Assembly: GCA_026417195.1 (NCBI GenBank)
Contig: JAOADS010000003.1
Location: forward strand, 1-38,515
Source of the DNA: Ignavibacteria bacterium
GTDB taxonomy: Bacteria; Bacteroidota; Ignavibacteria; Tepidaquicellales; OLB5
Direction: 5' to 3'
Length of the DNA: 38,515 bases
Position 1 is the stretch's first letter; each line of letters begins with the position of its first letter. A program made the translations under genes and the position numbers. Of the stretch, positions 35,601 through 38,515 are shown piece after piece. Below the pieces are notes generated by a model. The model saw nothing but the letters and a program-made list of their open reading frames with translations, did not search any database and was not told where the DNA came from.

Positions 35601-35864
35601 ACCGAAACTAAGCATTATTGCATCAGGTCTTTCTTTTTCTATAACCTTTTCTACGAAGTAAGGACTAACCGGAAGCAGATAAACCTTATCTGCAAGTTCC
35701 CTGTCTGTCTGAACCGTTGCTATATTGGGATTTATTAATACTACAAACTTATTTTCTTCCTTAAGGGCTTTAATTGCCTGAGAACCGGAATAATCAAATT
35801 CACCGGCTTCCCCGATTTTAAGAGCACCTGAGCCCAGCAGAAGTATTTTATGGAATTCCTTCAA
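32658..35864 (-). CDS. carB: Carbamoyl-phosphate synthase large subunit, CAD-like
   Basis: Makes carbamoyl phosphate from bicarbonate, ammonia from the small subunit and two ATP, for pyrimidines and arginine; 1068 aa from the TTG at 35864. A longer start at a TTG at 35876 overlaps the -7 promoter box; the shorter one matches the family start (xKxFxKILxLGSG). Two ATP-grasp halves are complete (first GEAGEFDYSGSQAI, GGLGSGF, VEVNARLSRSSALASKVTGYPLA; second GSSVEFDWCCV, SYVLSGTAM, HVENAGVHSGDATLV), with an oligomerisation domain between and a C-terminal MGS-like allosteric domain (about 940-1068). The wording of both halves is closer to eukaryotic CAD/CPS II than to E. coli CarB. carA is not adjacent. 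Divergent to pyrD. Confidence 0.95.
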   Translation of the reverse strand: MKEFHKILLLGSGALKIGEAGEFDYSGSQAIKALKEENKFVVLINPNIATVQTDRELADKVYLLPVSPYFVEKVIEKERPDAIMLSFGGQTALNCGLELAKSGVLKKYSVTVLGTPIDSINKTEDRELFVKELNKIKVRTPKSIAVKSIDAGVKAAREVGYPVILRAGFTLGGLGSGFAGNEKELKKALKEAFSYSPQVLIEEDLRGWKEIEYEVVRDEADNCITVCNMENFDPLGVHTGESIVISPSQTLSNMEYHTLRDIAIKTIRHFRILGECNIQFALNPRSLTDDGEFDYRVIEVNARLSRSSALASKVTGYPLAYIAAKLALGYKLTELQNSITKRTYSCFEPALDYVALKIPRWDLQKFPGADEQIGSKMKSVGEVMAIGRSFPEVLQKAIRMLQVGKFGLVLNKSRTETIDEDIVTPSPRRLFAISRALRKGYEVDEIYRMSKIDRWFLYQIALIDGFRKEKVDINSLSYEFLKKAKQLGYSDKQIGILVGTDEDEIRKKRKELGVLPVFKQIDTLAAEYPAETNYLYSTYHGEFSDIQETPSRDEKKIMILGSGPYKIGSSVEFDWCCVTTAKYLRKLGYKVIMVNYNPETVSTDYDICDKLYFEELSLERVLDIYEFEKPLGVIISMGGQIPNNLALKLHQSNVWILGTSPHSIDKCEDRNKFSTILDKLEIDQPEWQELSDIKRAKKFARQIGYPVLIRPSYVLSGTAMKVCHDEKSLEDYIKNNAHISEEYPVVISKFEEGAKEIEIDGVAQNGELVIYAISEHVENAGVHSGDATLVIPPQKLYFETVHQIKKITKAIVRELKITGPFNIQFLAKDNRVKVIECNLRASRSFPFVSKATGYNFIEFAVKAILGMDIKGDYKTLDLDHIVVKAPQFSFSRLSGADPILGVEMASTGEVACFGNDLEEAFLKSLLSTGFRLPRKNLLLTLGDIEDKIEFLESARKLQEMGYRIFATTNTHKVLRDNGIRAKHVYKINEKKSPNILNMLERKEFDLVINTQSLKHPHKSERDGFIIRRKAIDYNIPLINNIKIAVLFVNSLYKYSKDQLEIRSVDEYL

Positions 35865-35873
35865 TGCGGAATA

Positions 35874-35881
35874 CAAAAATA
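35874..35881 (-). promoter_or_regulatory. Possible carB -7 promoter box
   Basis: TATTTTTG on the minus strand matches TAnnTTTG, and GTG, one base from TTG, lies exactly 20 nt upstream. The box ends 9 nt before the TTG start I prefer for carB and covers the alternative TTG at 35876. If it is used, the transcript is leaderless or nearly so, and the longer start is ruled out. Confidence 0.4.
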
Positions 35882-35954
35882 AACATTCTGGTAATTAATA
35901 ACACTGATATAAAAAACCTTAAGCATTTCCTTAACTTAATTCAATATTTAATTT

Positions 35955-35962
35955 TATCTTTG
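35955..35962 (+). promoter_or_regulatory. Possible pyrD -7 promoter box
   Basis: TATCTTTG matches TAnnTTTG and ends 4 nt before the pyrD ATG; TTA at 35931-35933 lies 21 nt upstream in place of TTG. Use of this box would give a leaderless pyrD mRNA. The 102 nt between the carB and pyrD starts therefore hold two divergent boxes, plus a CCTTAA direct repeat (35917-35922, 35929-35934) spaced 12 bp. Confidence 0.4.
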
Positions 35963-35966
35963 TAAG

Positions 35967-37013
35967 ATGTTTTACAGTAAACTTATCCGCCCTGTCCTTT
36001 TCAGACTGGATGCTGAAAAAGCTCACGATATTACGATAAAGATCCTTTCTAAAGGGATATTAAATCCTCTCATAAAATCATTCTGCGGACAAGTATCACA
36101 TATGCCGTTAAAAGTAGGCAAACTGAATTTCAGGAATCCCTTGGGCCTTGCCGCCGGCTTTGACAAAAATTCAGTTGCACTAAGGAGCTGGGATGCAATG
36201 GGATTCGGATTTGCTGAAGTTGGAACTGTAACACCGCTGCCTCAGGAAGGAAATCCCAGGCCAAGAATTTTCAGAATTACAGATCACTACGCTGTTATAA
36301 ACCGGCTTGGATTCAACAATTGCGGAGCCGATCAGTTTGAAAAAAATCTCAGAAAACAGAAGGAGAAATTAAGTAAGAATTTTATAGTAGGGGTTAATTT
36401 AGGTAAAAATAAACACACTGAACTTGACGATGCATATCATGATTACAGATTTACATTTGAAAAATGCTTTGAGGATGCTGATTACTTTACCATCAATGTA
36501 AGCTCCCCTAACACTGAGGGACTGAGACAACTTCAGCAGAAAAAATACCTGAACGAAATCCTCAAATCACTTCAGGATTTAAACACAGAGCTTGATGAAA
36601 AATTTTCAGAGAAGAAAAAAGATATATTTTTAAAAATATCACCTGACTTGACCCTGGCCGAACTTGATGATGTAATAGATGTTTGCATAGATAATAAACT
36701 AACAGGTATCATTGCAACAAACACTACAGTTTCAAGAAATACCCTGCCTGAAGGTAGTTATGAACAGGGAGGCTTAAGCGGAAAACCTCTGAGGGAAATT
36801 TCAAATGCTCTGATAAAACACGTCGTAAAACTCTCTGAAGGTAAACTTATTGTAATAGCATGCGGTGGTGTGTTTTCTTACGATGATTTCAAAGAAAAAA
36901 TTGACCTCGGTGCATCGTTGGTTCAGATTTATACCGGACTGATTTATGAAGGTCCTTGTCTTCCAAAAAAAATAATAAGAAAATATCACGAAAGTTTATA
37001 TAAAGATAAATGA
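35967..37013 (+). CDS. pyrD: Dihydroorotate dehydrogenase (quinone), class 2
   Basis: Oxidises dihydroorotate to orotate in pyrimidine synthesis, passing electrons to the quinone pool; FMN enzyme on the inner face of the cytoplasmic membrane. 348 aa, with the N-terminal helical extension of class 2 ([27 protein letters not shown] before the barrel). Marks: [42 protein letters not shown], the catalytic Ser in [31 protein letters not shown] and [10 protein letters not shown]...[16 protein letters not shown]. The ATG at 35967 is well placed, though a TATCTTTG box sits only 4 nt before it. The next gene starts inside its stop codon (ATGA). Confidence 0.97.
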   Translation: MFYSKLIRPVLFRLDAEKAHDITIKILSKGILNPLIKSFCGQVSHMPLKVGKLNFRNPLGLAAGFDKNSVALRSWDAMGFGFAEVGTVTPLPQEGNPRPRIFRITDHYAVINRLGFNNCGADQFEKNLRKQKEKLSKNFIVGVNLGKNKHTELDDAYHDYRFTFEKCFEDADYFTINVSSPNTEGLRQLQQKKYLNEILKSLQDLNTELDEKFSEKKKDIFLKISPDLTLAELDDVIDVCIDNKLTGIIATNTTVSRNTLPEGSYEQGGLSGKPLREISNALIKHVVKLSEGKLIVIACGGVFSYDDFKEKIDLGASLVQIYTGLIYEGPCLPKKIIRKYHESLYKDK

Positions 37014-38515
37014 GTAACAAGCCAAACAGACTGATTAAGGAAAAATCACCTTATCTGCTTCAGCATGCTTATAATCCCGTTAACTGGTATCCCTGGGGAG
37101 ATGAAGCTTTCGAAAAAGCAAGAGAAGAAGATAAACCGATTTTTCTTTCAATAGGATACTCTACATGCTACTGGTGTCACGTTATGGAGCGGGAAGTTTT
37201 TGAAAACGAGGAGATAGCTGAGGAAATGAACAGAATATTCATTAACATCAAACTTGACCGTGAGGAGAGACCGGACATAGACAGAATTTACATGGCTGCC
37301 CTGCAGGCTATGACTGGCTCTGGAGGCTGGCCTATGTCTATGTTTCTTAATCATGAGCTGAAACCATTTTACGGAGCAACATACATTCCTCCTTATCCGA
37401 AACACGGAATACCCGGTTTTATAAACGTAATCAGGGGAATTGAGGAAGCATGGAGATTGAGAAGAAACGAAATAAACAACACCGGTGATAAAATAATAAA
37501 GTATATAGGAGAAGTTTCAGAAAATAAATTTGAGGATGCTGAACTCACTGAAGAAATTCTCAGCTCAGCACTGAATCAGTTCAGAAATTCATTTGATGAA
37601 GAATACGGCGGTTTCGGCTCAGCTCCTAAATTCCCCAGACCTCCGGGCATCAATTTCCTTTTAAGGGTTGCTTACAGATATAACGATAAAGAATCCCTAG
37701 ACATGGCATTCAAAACCCTCAATCAGATGATCAGAGGTGGCATATACGATCACATCGGCGGCGGATTTCACAGATATTCAGTTGACAGATACTGGCATGT
37801 GCCTCACTTTGAAAAGATGCTTTACGACCAGGCTCAGTTATGCGTGAATTACACTGAAGCTTTTCAGCTTACAGCAAACAGGAACTTTGAGGAAACTGTA
37901 AAGGAAACTCTGGACTACGTAAAAAGAGTACTTACTTCACCTGATGGCGGATTCTATTCAGCAGAAGATGCAGAGTCTGCAGTAAGTTCCACGCAGCCTG
38001 ATAAAAAATCCGAAGGTGCCTTTTACGTCTGGACAAAAAATGAGATAGATGAGGCATTGGGAGACTACTCTGAGATTTTCTGCTTTCACTATGGAGTTGA
38101 TGAATATGGGAATGTAAGAAGCTCCAGTGATCCACATGGAGTCTTAAGAGGGAAAAATGTTCTTTATGTTCCAGGAAGCCTAAAAACAACTTCTGAAAAA
38201 TTTTCTCTTTCAGAAAAAGAAACTTTATCAATACTTACTGAGTGCAGGAGGAAATTGTTTCTGAAAAGAGAAAAAAGACCACGCCCTCATCTTGATGATA
38301 AAGTGCTTACAAACTGGAACGCCCTGATGATAAGTGCCTTCAGTAAGGCATATCAGGTTTTCGGAGATAAAGACTACCTGAATACAGCGGTAAAAGCTGC
38401 TGAATTTGTCATTAATCATCTTATAAAGGATGACCAGCTCTATCACAGATACAGGGACGGTGATGTTGATGTAAAAGGCTTACTTGAGGATTACGCATTC
38501 TTTGTAAACAGCCTG
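37010..38515 (+). CDS. DUF255 thioredoxin-fold protein (YyaL/SSP411-like), 3' end beyond the window
   Basis: 502 codons read to the window edge; the family is usually about 670-700 aa, so roughly the last quarter is missing. The ATG overlaps the pyrD stop (ATGA), indicating coupling. Residues 1 to about 165 are a thioredoxin-like domain with the family opening [19 protein letters not shown] and a CxxC pair, Cys53 and Cys56, in [16 protein letters not shown]. The following (alpha/alpha)6-barrel part shows [55 protein letters not shown] and [14 protein letters not shown], a glycoside-hydrolase-like fold. The biochemical role of this widely conserved protein is not established; the mammalian homologue is a spermatogenesis-associated protein. 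Confidence 0.92.
   Translation, partial: MSNKPNRLIKEKSPYLLQHAYNPVNWYPWGDEAFEKAREEDKPIFLSIGYSTCYWCHVMEREVFENEEIAEEMNRIFINIKLDREERPDIDRIYMAALQAMTGSGGWPMSMFLNHELKPFYGATYIPPYPKHGIPGFINVIRGIEEAWRLRRNEINNTGDKIIKYIGEVSENKFEDAELTEEILSSALNQFRNSFDEEYGGFGSAPKFPRPPGINFLLRVAYRYNDKESLDMAFKTLNQMIRGGIYDHIGGGFHRYSVDRYWHVPHFEKMLYDQAQLCVNYTEAFQLTANRNFEETVKETLDYVKRVLTSPDGGFYSAEDAESAVSSTQPDKKSEGAFYVWTKNEIDEALGDYSEIFCFHYGVDEYGNVRSSSDPHGVLRGKNVLYVPGSLKTTSEKFSLSEKETLSILTECRRKLFLKREKRPRPHLDDKVLTNWNALMISAFSKAYQVFGDKDYLNTAVKAAEFVINHLIKDDQLYHRYRDGDVDVKGLLEDYAFFVNSL

Noticed and set aside
32658..35864. Eukaryotic contamination as the source of the CAD-like CarB.
   Set aside because: The gene is intron-free, flanked by bacterial genes on the same contig, and has the TTG start, promoter type and base composition of its neighbours.
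1..38515. CRISPR arrays, tRNA or rRNA genes, prophage or insertion sequences.
   Set aside because: No regularly spaced repeats, no cloverleaf or rRNA segments and no transposase or integrase were seen; the only transposon sequence is the adapter at the left edge.

Overview
The window reads as a fragment of a low-GC member of the Bacteroidota, most likely of the Ignavibacteria/Ignavibacteriales type. Two secreted proteins end in the type IX secretion (T9SS) sorting domain with the YxNYPNPxNP signature common in that class. Bacteroidota-type promoters (TTG, 20 nt, TAnnTTTG) precede several genes. HrcA with a CIRCE-like site is present, which classical Bacteroidia and Flavobacteriia usually lack but Chlorobi/Ignavibacteria keep. 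The lineage is an inference from these traits. Bases 1-17 are the Tn5 mosaic end used in Nextera libraries, so the contig starts in adapter sequence and the first gene is cut there.

Layout. 18-5326 (minus): TetR regulator, TolC-like outer-membrane factor, lipoprotein adaptor and RND permease, an efflux operon with a palindromic operator over the tetR promoter. 5383-8758 (minus): hrcA, grpE, dnaJ and a membrane-anchored helix-hairpin-helix gene, led by a promoter and a degenerate CIRCE site. 8892-12545 (plus): a large beta-helix T9SS cargo protein with its own terminator. 12782-16175 (plus): lysA overlapping a secreted S9 peptidase. 16176-19262 (minus): hutI, a fused formiminotransferase-cyclodeaminase and a CDGSH iron-sulfur protein, the lower half of histidine degradation. 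19398-19910 (plus): an unrecognised small lipoprotein. 19980-22106 (minus): a subtilisin-like T9SS peptidase. 22328-31361 (plus): glgA, a GmhB-like HAD phosphatase, a DUF4270-like lipoprotein, an outer-membrane barrel protein, glyA, tatC, a polyprenyl synthase and der, a tightly packed housekeeping run. 31363-35864 (minus): carB and two TPM-domain proteins. 35967-38515 (plus): pyrD and the start of a DUF255/thioredoxin-fold protein, cut by the window end. pyrD and carB are divergent and both serve pyrimidine synthesis.

No gene-free stretch exceeds 300 bases; the longest are 12546-12781, 22107-22327 and 8680-8891. I saw no rRNA, tRNA, CRISPR array, insertion sequence or prophage. This is mainly core genome, and I found no convincing new multi-gene system. 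The items most worth following up are the regulatory architecture (20-nt promoter spacing, probable leaderless genes, the TetR operator, the CIRCE variant), the resemblance of CarB to the eukaryotic CAD enzyme, a zinc-site-less GmhB-like phosphatase, and frequent TTG starts.
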